A stretch of 64,000 nucleotides of DNA, from assembly GCA_017643025.1 (NCBI GenBank), contig JAEPOG010000001.1, forward strand, positions 434,001 to 498,000, in the 5' to 3' direction. This DNA comes from Rhizobiaceae bacterium. GTDB lineage: Bacteria; Pseudomonadota; Alphaproteobacteria; Rhizobiales; Rhizobiaceae. The notes under the pieces were generated by a model. That model was not told where the DNA came from. It did not search any database and worked only from the letters and a program-made list of their open reading frames with translations. Position 1 is the stretch's first letter; each line of letters opens with the position of its first letter. The position numbers were made by a program, and so were the translations under genes. This document shows, in pieces, positions 17,389-25,805 of this stretch.

Positions 17389-18431
17389 GCGCAAATTTCT
17401 CAGCGATCATCCGCGCTGCCGTCTTCATCGTCATTGCGCTGGTTCTGTGCGGCCTCATCTTCGAGATCGCCGGCTACCCCGGCGTGCAGACATTCGACGC
17501 CATCATCGATGGCGCATTCCTGCGCCGCAACGCGCTGGAGCATGCCCTTCGCTGGGCGCTCCCGCTGTTCATCACGGCGACCGGCGTCGTCATCTCCTTT
17601 CGCGCCGGCTACTTCAACATCGGCGCACAAGGGCAGTTCTATGTCGGCGCGATATGCGCCGCATTCGTCGCCGAATGGCTGAAAGGCTATCCGGGAGCCG
17701 TTGTCGTTCCGCTCTGTTTCGCCGCGGGCATGACCGGCGGCGCGCTGTGGGCGCTTTGGCCTGGCCTGCTGCGGCTGCGATCCGGCGCCGACGAAGTCAT
17801 CACCACTTTGATGGGCAACTTCCTCGCCGGTCTCCTCCTCGTTTACGTCACGGCCGGCCCGCTGAAAGACCCCTCCGGCTCCGGCCAGCAGGCTTCCAGC
17901 CGGCCGCTTGAAGCAGCCTATCGCATCAGCACCTCGAACGGAGTCTCTCCGATAATCATCGGCATTGCGATCTTTGTCGGACTGGCGATGTGGTTCCTGG
18001 TCAACCGCACCGCCTTCGGCGTCCTGTCGGGCCTCGGCGGCCGAAACCCGACAATGGTTAAGTGGCAGGGCGCCAGCGTGTGGCGTATCGGCCTTGCCAG
18101 CTTTCTCATCAGCGGCGCGCTTGCGGGACTTGCAGGAACGATCGAATTGATGGGGCCGAACGGGCGTCTCGCCGGGGGTTTCCTGCCTGCGCACGGGTTC
18201 ACGGCCGTGCTCATCGCTCTCGTCGCCGGCCTGTCGATCACCGGCACGGCTATCGCCGCCTTCTTCTTCGGCGGGCTTGCGTCAGCCGCGCTCTACCTTC
18301 CGGTCATAGCCGGGCTGCCCTCGGCAGCCATCGATATCATCAACGCCGCAATCGCTCTCTTCATCACCGCGAAGTCGCGATTTGTGGACCGGATCGCAAG
18401 CTTCTGGAGGCGACCGTGGACGACATCGTGA
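17385..18431 (+). CDS. Nucleoside ABC transporter permease, first subunit
   Basis: This 348-residue, highly hydrophobic protein resembles YufP/NupP-type permeases, with FRAGYFNIGAQGQFYVGA, RSGADEVITTLMGNF and GLAGTIELMG as typical segments. About eight to ten membrane helices can be seen. The ATG overlaps the ATPase stop, so it is coupled to it. It forms the membrane channel with the next gene product. Confidence 0.92.
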   Translation: MSANFSAIIRAAVFIVIALVLCGLIFEIAGYPGVQTFDAIIDGAFLRRNALEHALRWALPLFITATGVVISFRAGYFNIGAQGQFYVGAICAAFVAEWLKGYPGAVVVPLCFAAGMTGGALWALWPGLLRLRSGADEVITTLMGNFLAGLLLVYVTAGPLKDPSGSGQQASSRPLEAAYRISTSNGVSPIIIGIAIFVGLAMWFLVNRTAFGVLSGLGGRNPTMVKWQGASVWRIGLASFLISGALAGLAGTIELMGPNGRLAGGFLPAHGFTAVLIALVAGLSITGTAIAAFFFGGLASAALYLPVIAGLPSAAIDIINAAIALFITAKSRFVDRIASFWRRPWTTS

Positions 18432-19312
18432 TCGCTATCCTGCGCTCCGGCACGCCGCTCGTCTATGTCGCGCTGGCAGGCGTGATCGCCCAGCGGTCGG
18501 GCATCTGGCACCTCGGCCTCGAGGGGCTGATGATCACCGGCGCCTGCGCCACAATCGTCGGCACGGTGCTCACCGGATCTGTCGGGCTGTCGCTTCTGAT
18601 TGCAGTTCTGCTTTGCGCGCTGGGCTCCATCCTGTTCTGGTTTGTGGTGGAAGTTCTGAAAGCCAATCAGATCATTGCCGGCCTCGGTCTAACCGGGCTC
18701 GGGCTGGGCGGTACTTCGCTTGCCATCCAGGCAATCTTTGGAAGTCAAGGCGCGGTCAGCGCGCCGGCGGGGCTCCCGAAAATCGGTGCTGCATTCGGCG
18801 CCTATGGCGGTCTTTCCGTACTCGTGCTGGCAATGCCCTTTGTCGTGTTCCTGACCTGGGTCCTTTTGTGCCGAACCCGGTTCGGGCTTCGGCTCGCCGC
18901 CTCGGGCGAGCATCCCTTTGCAGCGCGCAGCGTGGGCGCCAATCCCGCCATGATGCGTCTGGTGGCGCTGGTTATCGGCGGCGGCTTCTGCGCGCTGGCA
19001 GGCGCCGAACTCGCTGCCGGCAGCCTGCAGATCTTCTCGCAGAACATGACAGCGGGACGCGGATTCATGGGATTCGCCGCGGTGATCTTCGGCGCCGGAC
19101 ACCCCGTCTGGGCAACATTTGCGGCGCTGTTCTTCGCAATCGTGGGCGCGATCGGCATTCGAGCGCAGCTCGTCTTCGGCGACCGCATTCCGCACGACCT
19201 GCTGCTTGGACTTCCCTACATCGCCACCGTTTTTGGCATCTGGCTGTCAGCCCGGCTACGCGGCGGCGCAAGGGGTGCCACCGGCGGCTTCGGCGAACTG
19301 AAAGATCCCTGA
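18416..19312 (+). CDS. Nucleoside ABC transporter permease, second subunit
   Basis: This 298-residue hydrophobic protein resembles YufQ/NupQ permeases, with TPLVYVALAGVIAQRSGIWHLGLEG near the start in place of the usual ERSGVVNIGLEG region, and later FGLRLAASGEHPFAARSVG and TAGRGFMGFAAVIFG. The GTG at 18416 follows GGAGG and overlaps the first permease gene by 16 bases. Many membrane helices are visible. Confidence 0.9.
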   Translation: MDDIVIAILRSGTPLVYVALAGVIAQRSGIWHLGLEGLMITGACATIVGTVLTGSVGLSLLIAVLLCALGSILFWFVVEVLKANQIIAGLGLTGLGLGGTSLAIQAIFGSQGAVSAPAGLPKIGAAFGAYGGLSVLVLAMPFVVFLTWVLLCRTRFGLRLAASGEHPFAARSVGANPAMMRLVALVIGGGFCALAGAELAAGSLQIFSQNMTAGRGFMGFAAVIFGAGHPVWATFAALFFAIVGAIGIRAQLVFGDRIPHDLLLGLPYIATVFGIWLSARLRGGARGATGGFGELKDP

Positions 19313-19315
19313 TCC

Positions 19316-20257
19316 TTGACACGCAAACTCATCGTTCTGACCGATCCGGGCCAGGATCAAGCCGCTGCCCTGCTCATGATCCTCGGCGCGCCGCAAGCCT
19401 TCGAGGTTCTGGGTCTGGTAGCGACAGCCGGGAACATCGATCTCGGATACACGATCACCAACTGTCTGAAGGTGCTTGAACTGGCTGGCAGGTCTGACAT
19501 CCCGGTGTTTGCGGGTTGTCCGGAGCCGATGACGCGACGGCTGGTGACCGCCGAGCACGTCCATGGGCCGACCGGGCTCGACGGGCCCGATCTGCCTGAG
19601 CCGACGACCGCCCCTGCTGCCGGCCACGGCGTCGATTTCATCGTCGACACGCTGCGGCAGGCCGAGTCCGGCACGGTAACCATTTGCTCCCTCTCGCCGC
19701 TGACCAACCTAGCCATGGCGCTGGTCAAGGCGCCGGATATCGCGCCGCGCATCCGCGAAATCGTGGCAATGGCGGGCGCCTATTTCGAGGTCGGCAACAT
19801 CACGCCATCGGCCGAGTTCAACGTCTATGTGGACCCCGAAGCGGCGCGCATCGTGCTCGACGCCGGCATCCCGACCACGCTGCTGCCGCTCGACGTGACG
19901 CATGAAATGCTGTCGACGCGGAGCCGGCTGGACGCGATGCGCGCGCTCGGCAATCGCTGCGGCGTCGCGACGGCCGAGATGCTAGAGTTCTCCGAGGCGT
20001 TCGACCTCGAAAAATACGGCTGGGACGGCGCTCCCCTCCACGGCCCTTGCGTGCCGGCGTTCATGCTTGAGCCCGATATCTTCACTGGCCGCAGCATCAA
20101 CGTTTCGGTCGAGACGCGCGGGCAGCTAACCGAGGGCATGACCGTTGCCGACTGGTGGGGGATAACTGACCGGCCGAAGAACGCCTTCTGGGTGCGCCAC
20201 GGCAATTCCGATCGTTACTACTCGCTGCTCAACTCTTGCCTGGCGAACCTTCCATGA
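19316..20257 (+). CDS. Nucleoside hydrolase family protein, altered metal site
   Basis: This 313-residue protein is a clear member of the inosine/uridine nucleoside hydrolase family, which cleaves N-glycosidic bonds with a calcium ion. LTDPGQDQAAAL stands where the family has DTDPGxDDA; HGPTGLDG, SPLTNLAMAL and AEFNVYVDPEAARI are normal. Two expected metal ligands are changed: the last Asp of the N-terminal cluster is Gln, and the late HDP motif reads LHGPC, with Gly (codon 20042-20044) for Asp. Activity may be altered. The start appears to be TTG, three bases after the permease stop. It overlaps the next gene by four bases. Confidence 0.85.
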   Translation: MTRKLIVLTDPGQDQAAALLMILGAPQAFEVLGLVATAGNIDLGYTITNCLKVLELAGRSDIPVFAGCPEPMTRRLVTAEHVHGPTGLDGPDLPEPTTAPAAGHGVDFIVDTLRQAESGTVTICSLSPLTNLAMALVKAPDIAPRIREIVAMAGAYFEVGNITPSAEFNVYVDPEAARIVLDAGIPTTLLPLDVTHEMLSTRSRLDAMRALGNRCGVATAEMLEFSEAFDLEKYGWDGAPLHGPCVPAFMLEPDIFTGRSINVSVETRGQLTEGMTVADWWGITDRPKNAFWVRHGNSDRYYSLLNSCLANLP

Positions 20258-21789
20258 GCCAAACCCTTATTCGAGGCGGGACCATCCTCACTCTGGATGG
20301 GTCCACCGGGACGCAGCCGATCGAAGGCGACGTCCTGATAGAGGGCACGCGGATAGCGGCCATCGGGCAAAATCTTGAAGCCATGCCGGGTGCGCGGATC
20401 ATCGACGGGCGCGGCAAGCTGATCATGCCCGGTCTGGTCAACGCACACACGCATTCGAGCGAGACCTTCTTCCGAGGGCGCTATGAGAAGATGCCGCTCG
20501 AGGTCTGGCTGCTCTATGCCTACCCGCTGCTGATGGGGCCGGTGATCGACAAGGACCTCCTGCATCTGCGCTCCCTGCTGCTGGCAACCGAGTCGCTGAA
20601 GGCTGGCGTCACCACCCTTTCGGACTGTTTCTTCGACCCGCCCAGTCATGAACTAGACCGGCTGGGGACCGTATTCGGCGCGTACGAACTTTCCGGTATC
20701 CGCGCGAACGTATCGAGCGGCGTCATGAACATCCCTACCCTCGACGCGCTGCCATTCGCACGTGATGTCATGCCGCAGGACGTTCAGAAGCAGCTCGACT
20801 TCGGGCCGCCAATAACCGCAGCCGGCTATGTCGACTACTGCCGCAGCGCCATAGACTGTTTCGACGGCTGGGCAGGCCGGCTTAAATTCATGATCGCGCC
20901 CTCGGCGCCGCAACGCTGCACCGCCGACCTTCTAACGGGTTGCTTTGAACTAGCCGTTGAACGCGGGCTGCCGTTCCACTGCCATGTGCTGGAGACGATC
21001 ACGCAGGCGGTGACCGGGCCTGAGCTCTATGGCCGAAGCCTGATACGCTACATGGATGATCTCGGCGTGCTTGGCCGCAATACCACGATCGCCCATTCCG
21101 TCTGGGTCGACGACGCCGATATGGCGGCCATGGGCAGCGCCGGCGTCTCGGTGGTTCACAATGCCGTTTCCAACCTCAAGCTTGGCGCTGGCGTTGCGCC
21201 CGTTCGCCGGCTCATGGACGTTGGCGTCACGCTGGCGCTCGGCACGGACGGCGTATCCTCCAACGACACCGCAAGCATATTCGACGTCATGCGCGTCGCT
21301 GGCCTGTTGCATGGCGCAAGCGGGCCTGATGCAGACAGCTGGCTGTCGGCGGCAGAACTGCTTCAGGCTGCCACCCTTGGTGGCGCACGCAGCGCCATGA
21401 TGGAAGACGTGTGCGGCTCGCTGAAGCCGGGCAAGGCCGCCGACATAATCATGCTGGATATGCGCGACTGCGCCTTCACGCCGCTCAACGACATTGCCCG
21501 GCATCTCGTCTACGCCGCCAATGGCGCCAATGTGGAGACAGCGATTGTCGCCGGCGAGCTAGTGATGCGCGATCGTCGAATGACCCGGTTCGACGAAGAC
21601 GCCATGTTCGCTGAGATACGTGAGCGCGTTCCCGCCTATCTGGAGGCGCACGCCGCGGTGGAGCTGCGAAATCGGTTCCTCGAACCCTATTTCGCGGAGA
21701 TCCACCGCCGCTCGGCCGCAACGCACACTGGCGTCTACCGCTACGCCGGCGATGCACCTTTCAGCGGCCGGAATTGGGCCTTGCAGTAA
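20254..21789 (+). CDS. Amidohydrolase (guanine/cytosine deaminase-like)
   Basis: This 511-residue metal-dependent hydrolase resembles the TrzN/AtzA and 8-oxoguanine deaminase group. The metal ligands can be seen: the HxH in PGLVNAHTHSSE, His in PFHCHVLE, His in TIAHSVWVDD, and Asp in LGTDGVSSND. It would deaminate or dechlorinate an aromatic ring such as a nucleobase released by the preceding hydrolase. The ATG overlaps the hydrolase stop. It is the last gene of the operon, and a strong hairpin follows. The exact substrate is unknown. Confidence 0.88.
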   Translation: MSQTLIRGGTILTLDGSTGTQPIEGDVLIEGTRIAAIGQNLEAMPGARIIDGRGKLIMPGLVNAHTHSSETFFRGRYEKMPLEVWLLYAYPLLMGPVIDKDLLHLRSLLLATESLKAGVTTLSDCFFDPPSHELDRLGTVFGAYELSGIRANVSSGVMNIPTLDALPFARDVMPQDVQKQLDFGPPITAAGYVDYCRSAIDCFDGWAGRLKFMIAPSAPQRCTADLLTGCFELAVERGLPFHCHVLETITQAVTGPELYGRSLIRYMDDLGVLGRNTTIAHSVWVDDADMAAMGSAGVSVVHNAVSNLKLGAGVAPVRRLMDVGVTLALGTDGVSSNDTASIFDVMRVAGLLHGASGPDADSWLSAAELLQAATLGGARSAMMEDVCGSLKPGKAADIIMLDMRDCAFTPLNDIARHLVYAANGANVETAIVAGELVMRDRRMTRFDEDAMFAEIRERVPAYLEAHAAVELRNRFLEPYFAEIHRRSAATHTGVYRYAGDAPFSGRNWALQ

Positions 21790-21833
21790 GTGCCGTGCAG
21801 GCGAGGTACAAATGGATGTGCAACTAGACAAAT

Positions 21834-21860
21834 GAGCCGCTGACGAACAGTCAGCGGCTC
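21834..21860. terminator. Perfect 11-bp-stem hairpin after the catabolic operon
   Basis: Arms at 21834-21844 and 21850-21860 are fully complementary around a 5-base loop. It lies between the converging ends of the amidohydrolase and integrase genes and may stop both transcripts; on the minus strand a short U-rich stretch follows. Its sequence also resembles the anticodon arm of the tRNA-Lys att core, so a recombination role is possible. Confidence 0.6.
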
Positions 21861-21922
21861 CGGACCAAGCGCCATATGCAATATCAATGGTTTGGCGAGA
21901 ACGGTTCGCCGGAGTACGCTCA

Positions 21923-21942
21923 CAGGTAACACTGTAGGTTAC
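21923..21942 (-). repeat. Third paired GTWACCTA motif, at the second integrase
   Basis: On the minus strand GTAACCTA (21942-21935) is followed at 12-bp period by GTTACCTG (21930-21923). The stop codon of the second integrase gene lies inside the first octamer. This is the same pair type as at both island ends. Confidence 0.5.
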
Positions 21943-23054
21943 GACGTACTGGCTTCACCCGCTTTTTCCTCTCGATCCGCCATTCGTTCGAGTAAACTAA
22001 ACATCCTCCCCAGCCGGTCCTCGTCGTCCCGACGGTTGCCGACGGCGTTGATCAATTCGCCTTGGCGTGCGGGATCGATATGGCCATAGCTCCGGAAGGT
22101 GGTGATCATCTCTTCGTGGCCGAGATTCTTGCTCCAGGCTTCGAACTCTTCCGGCGTGCGGCACTTCTTCTTGCCGAGCGCCACCAGCGTGTCGCGGAAG
22201 GAGTGCGGATTGTAGTAGTCGAGCCCGGCCATGCTGAAGGCCCGCCTGAACGCGACGCGGATCGGTTCGGCATTGGCCCAGAATTCGGGCACAATGCCAT
22301 CCGCGGTGAAGCAGCGTTCCTCATCGTGCGCTAATCTGGTCTTCGGAAAGACTGGCGCATCGTTGCCGAACAGGTGCTCCTCGCGCAACTCGCGCACCCA
22401 GTCGAGCACGATCGCGTGGAGGTCGGCACCGACCGGGAAGAAATAGGTCACGATCTGCTTGGAGAACTTGGTGCGCATTTCCAGCGGGTTCTGGATCACG
22501 CGCTTCAGATCGGTCTCCACATGCTTGAGCCGGATCGAAGCGATCGCGTCGTCGCGCATGCCTGTGACGATGGTGAAGGCGATCAGCGCCCTGTCGCGGC
22601 GCTCCGCGACCTTGTCGACAGGCATCGAGAAGACGACATGCCGGATCTGTTCGAGCGTCGGGAAACGCTTCACCGCCGGCTGCTTGGCCGCGCGCACATC
22701 CTTCTCCGACAGGTTCAGATAGTCGATGTCGGTCGGATTGATCCGCGAGCGATAACCGGCCTGGCCGTAGAGCCACTTGAAGAACGCTTTCAGAGCGTTG
22801 GTGGTGGCGTGCATCGTCGATTTCGACAGCGGCTTGCCGGTCCGCTGAGCAGGGGTGGACGCCAGCTGCTTCTTGAACGCCACGGCCTGGTGCCTGTTGA
22901 AGGTCGCAAGGTCCTTGAAGCCGGTATGGCTCTCGAACCGGTTGATGGCCTTGCGCACGGCGTCGATGGTGGTCTGCGACTTGCGATCGGCCTCGGCGAG
23001 GTAGCGGAAATACTCCTTTTTGATCCGCTCGTTCTTCGCACTGAAGTCAGGCAT
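21939..23054 (-). CDS. Second tyrosine recombinase
   Basis: This 371-residue recombinase has an N-terminal SAM-like core-binding domain (about 1-115) and a catalytic domain with R167 in TGMRDD, H284 and R287 in HSFRD, H313 in LGHEE and Y323 in RSYGH. It differs from the island integrase at 0.3 kb and lacks an obvious arm-binding domain. It resembles recombinases found with AlpA/HTH partners in defence cassettes. Its start overlaps the HTH/zinc-ribbon gene by eight bases, so the genes are coupled. It may move the 21.9-26.6 kb cassette or take part in island excision. Confidence 0.88.
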   Translation of the reverse strand: MPDFSAKNERIKKEYFRYLAEADRKSQTTIDAVRKAINRFESHTGFKDLATFNRHQAVAFKKQLASTPAQRTGKPLSKSTMHATTNALKAFFKWLYGQAGYRSRINPTDIDYLNLSEKDVRAAKQPAVKRFPTLEQIRHVVFSMPVDKVAERRDRALIAFTIVTGMRDDAIASIRLKHVETDLKRVIQNPLEMRTKFSKQIVTYFFPVGADLHAIVLDWVRELREEHLFGNDAPVFPKTRLAHDEERCFTADGIVPEFWANAEPIRVAFRRAFSMAGLDYYNPHSFRDTLVALGKKKCRTPEEFEAWSKNLGHEEMITTFRSYGHIDPARQGELINAVGNRRDDEDRLGRMFSLLERMADREEKAGEASTS

Positions 23055-23568
23055 GTTCCGTCTCCTTCGCTAGGTGACACTTGTCGACAGCATCGCATCG
23101 GGCGGGTAGTCGTTCCGGTGCTGCCTCGCGGACAGCGAAGTGGTTCCCGTATTCCGGGAGTTTCGCGATTGAGCCGAAGCGGTTGAGCCGCGTGCCGCAT
23201 TCAGGGCAGACCCCGATCAGGATGAGTTTTGTTCGGCCGCGGCGATGGACCTCCACCACGCCGTTCACCGGCCGTCGCGGTGCGCGGCAGGCGCAGCAGT
23301 AGATCTGCCCGGGCGGGACCGATTTCTTGCGCCCCTGCTGGGTCTCGCTCAGAAACCGGATGATCTCCGATCCGTGGAAGAGCAGCGGCCGCCGTTCGTC
23401 GATCGGGGTGAGGCCGCGCTGCTGCCAGCGGCGCACTGCCTGCGGGTGCAGCGAGAACAGCTCGGCGATCTCGCGGATCTCGTAGCTCAGATCGCGCCTT
23501 ACCAGGCGGACATTGTAGGTACGGCGCTTGCGGCGGGGCCGGCGCGGGATGTTGGGTCGTTCAGCCAT
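23047..23568 (-). CDS. HTH and zinc-ribbon protein of the recombinase operon
   Basis: This 173-residue protein has a basic N-terminus (RRPRRKRRTYN), a helix-turn-helix (YEIREIAELFSLHPQAVRRW) and a likely zinc-binding region with YCCACR and VCPECGTRL. It looks like a DNA-binding accessory factor. I chose the ATG at 23568 because it overlaps the AlpA stop by eight bases, like the other joins of this operon; a longer form with a low-complexity start is possible. It may regulate or direct the recombinase. Confidence 0.75.
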   Translation of the reverse strand: MAERPNIPRRPRRKRRTYNVRLVRRDLSYEIREIAELFSLHPQAVRRWQQRGLTPIDERRPLLFHGSEIIRFLSETQQGRKKSVPPGQIYCCACRAPRRPVNGVVEVHRRGRTKLILIGVCPECGTRLNRFGSIAKLPEYGNHFAVREAAPERLPARCDAVDKCHLAKETEHA

Positions 23569-23800
23569 CGGCCCCCTCCCCGCACTGTGCGTCGCGCCTC
23601 TGTTCGAGCCAGGCCCGGATTTCGCTCTCCAGCCAGTAGTTCCGGCCATTGATGGCGAGGTGGCGGGGAAACTGTCCGGCGCCTTCCCAGCGCCAGATCG
23701 TCATGTCGGAGACCGGAACGATCTTCCTGAGCTCGCGCCTGGGCAAGAGCCGTTCGTTCGGGTCGTTGGGTGTGGGTTGGCAAATGTGATCGTGTGTCAT
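23561..23800 (-). CDS. AlpA-like excisionase/regulator
   Basis: This 79-residue protein has the AlpA/MerR-type winged HTH pattern: LLPRRELRKIVPVSDMTIWRW, then FPRHLAINGRNYWLESEI and RAWLEQR. Such proteins act as excisionases or activators of integrase genes in islands. It heads a three-gene run with the HTH/zinc-ribbon and recombinase genes. A slightly earlier start is possible. Confidence 0.85.
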   Translation of the reverse strand: MTHDHICQPTPNDPNERLLPRRELRKIVPVSDMTIWRWEGAGQFPRHLAINGRNYWLESEIRAWLEQRRDAQCGEGADG

Positions 23801-23864
23801 GGCTGAAAGCATCAGCCGAGGCGCATCCACCTGATATGGCCATGGCGCGAGATTGTCGTGACGT

Positions 23865-25805
23865 TCAGGCGCCCGCAACAGCTCCGGAATCGGAGGTTCT
23901 GCCTTGGTGTCGTGACGCCTGTCCGCGACTTGCGTGACATTCCGGCCTGATCTCGTCGGCCTGCACCAGCCGTACGGCGGGGTTCAGCCGGTATCCTTTC
24001 CACGTGGCCGATTCGATAACCGCCTCGCTGCTGAGGCTCAGCCCATGCCGGCGGTCGAACGCTTCCGCCACTCTCTTCCGAAATCGCGTCACCCGCCGTC
24101 GCAGAGTCGTGTCATCCACGCTCAGCGCGCTCGTCAGCCGCCTGGTGCCACAATAGCCGCAATGGCTCGGCGTTCGTTTGGCTTTCAGGTCTTGTTCGAA
24201 CTGGGCTGCCAGTTGGTCGAGCAGTGCAAACGTCGCTGCGCCCGTTATGGGCTCCATGCCGGCGATCAGCACTTCCCTGCGCCCGTGATCGAGGCCCAGC
24301 ACGATCTGCGACGAACGGACGTGTGGCGACGAATTTGGTGGGCAGGCTGCAGCTACTGGTTGTCTCGCCTCCTTCGCGAGAGGGGCGCCTCCCCCGACAA
24401 TGCGCAGGATCGAGTCGGGCGGAAGGGTTCCCGCCGCGAGTTCCCTGGCATGACGGCGGAACCCATTATGCAGCACCGACACCACGGCCTGCCCGTGCCG
24501 GCGGTGGAGATCGATCGCCTTCCGGCTGACCTCGTCGGCCGACAGCCTCTCGAAGGCTCGCGTGGTGCGCGCGAGTTGGCCTCCGAACGTCGCCATGAAT
24601 TGTAGGTCGTCCATCCGGGCGAGCGAGCGGGCGTGACGCACGAACCCTTCGGCCATTGCGCGTGGGATCCCCGCCTCGCGCGCCCCGGTCAGAAGATCGA
24701 CGCCATATTGCCCGGACGGGTCGAACTCCCCGAGACCTGCGGACAGCACCCCGAAGCGCCGGTCGAGGCATTGGGAGCATTTGCCGCAATGGGTCTTCTC
24801 GCGCGACATGGTGTGTACGGAACTGCAGCTGACGCTTTCGCCAAGCAGGTGTGCAAACCCGGCGCTGTCGAGTAGTCCCGCAACCTCGCCTTTGGTGTGC
24901 CAGATCAGCGGATTGTCGATGGCAACGGGGCGCTCGAGAAGCAGCGTCACCAGGCCCTGCAAATCTCTCAGGACCTGCGGATGCGTGGTGCGGGTGGCAC
25001 GCGCTCCCACCACCTGCTCGGCGATCGGCAGATTGTAGCTGACCACGCCATTCTCGAAGAAGCGGAGCCGGTCGGCGCCAACCAGGCTCGCGACGGTTGC
25101 CGCAATGGCGGCATATAGGAAGCTGCGCGTCCGCTGCGTGTTCTCGACCGCTTTGATCCCCGTCTTCGTGATACGCACCGGCGCGTGAACGATGCGGCCG
25201 GGGAAGCTAGCGGAGAGTTCGGAAATCAGCTTTCGCTGGCAGGCCGCAATCTTGGTCGACGATTGATGACTGATGAGCAGCAGGCGAGAATGCGAATTGC
25301 GCAGCGTATGTGCAGCGCCGGCGAGCGAATCGAGCCCGCCCGAAAACAGCGCAACCTCGTCGCTTGGCAGGGTGGAGTCGCTGTCACCGTAAGTGAGATA
25401 TGTGTCGATCGGCTCCGGCTCCGCCTGGGCGACGAAATCGAAACTGAAGTCGTCGTCGGCCATGAACCCCAGCGTCGACTTTAGCGCGGCCTTTACCGCT
25501 TCGTCGGTCCAAAGCGCGGGCCGCCGCACCGGGACAACGAAGCGCCACTGCCGCCGCCAGTCCTTGCCGAGACTACGTGAGGTCTGCCCGCCCCTGCTCA
25601 CCAGCTGGTCGGCGCAATAGACATAGGCCGCGACCTCGATCAGATCGGCGAGCTGAGCCTTCACGTCCGACAGCATCCGTTTCTCGATGTCCGACAGCTC
25701 GAGCCGGATGTTGGCGTCCTTTCCTGCCAGGCGTAGCCTGAGCACATTGGCGGTGCCGTCATCGCGCGCGGCTGCCTCGCCGCAGAGCACGAGCGTTTCA
25801 GCCAT
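23865..25805 (-). CDS. QueC-like protein with C-terminal winged helix
   Basis: This 646-residue protein has a PP-loop ATPase motif FSGGLDS (154-160) as in QueC, which makes preQ0 from carboxydeazaguanine. It also has a QueC-type zinc site: Cys327, then C340-x2-C343-x2-C346 followed by LDRR. About 120 extra residues precede the PP-loop, and residues 360-646 are unlike QueC. That part has a HCGYCG cluster near 549 and a winged-helix-like segment (570-610) ending GYRLNP. QueC-like proteins occur in the Qat and type IV CBASS defence systems. It overlaps the upstream Met-Gly gene by eight bases. No other queuosine gene is nearby, so a defence role is inferred over tRNA modification. Confidence 0.8.
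   Translation of the reverse strand: MAETLVLCGEAAARDDGTANVLRLRLAGKDANIRLELSDIEKRMLSDVKAQLADLIEVAAYVYCADQLVSRGGQTSRSLGKDWRRQWRFVVPVRRPALWTDEAVKAALKSTLGFMADDDFSFDFVAQAEPEPIDTYLTYGDSDSTLPSDEVALFSGGLDSLAGAAHTLRNSHSRLLLISHQSSTKIAACQRKLISELSASFPGRIVHAPVRITKTGIKAVENTQRTRSFLYAAIAATVASLVGADRLRFFENGVVSYNLPIAEQVVGARATRTTHPQVLRDLQGLVTLLLERPVAIDNPLIWHTKGEVAGLLDSAGFAHLLGESVSCSSVHTMSREKTHCGKCSQCLDRRFGVLSAGLGEFDPSGQYGVDLLTGAREAGIPRAMAEGFVRHARSLARMDDLQFMATFGGQLARTTRAFERLSADEVSRKAIDLHRRHGQAVVSVLHNGFRRHARELAAGTLPPDSILRIVGGGAPLAKEARQPVAAACPPNSSPHVRSSQIVLGLDHGRREVLIAGMEPITGAATFALLDQLAAQFEQDLKAKRTPSHCGYCGTRRLTSALSVDDTTLRRRVTRFRKRVAEAFDRRHGLSLSSEAVIESATWKGYRLNPAVRLVQADEIRPECHASRGQASRHQGRTSDSGAVAGA

Noticed and set aside
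23865-25805. The QueC-like gene as a normal queuosine-synthesis gene
   Set aside because: It is much longer than QueC, lacks queD, queE or queF neighbours, and sits in an island beside recombination genes.
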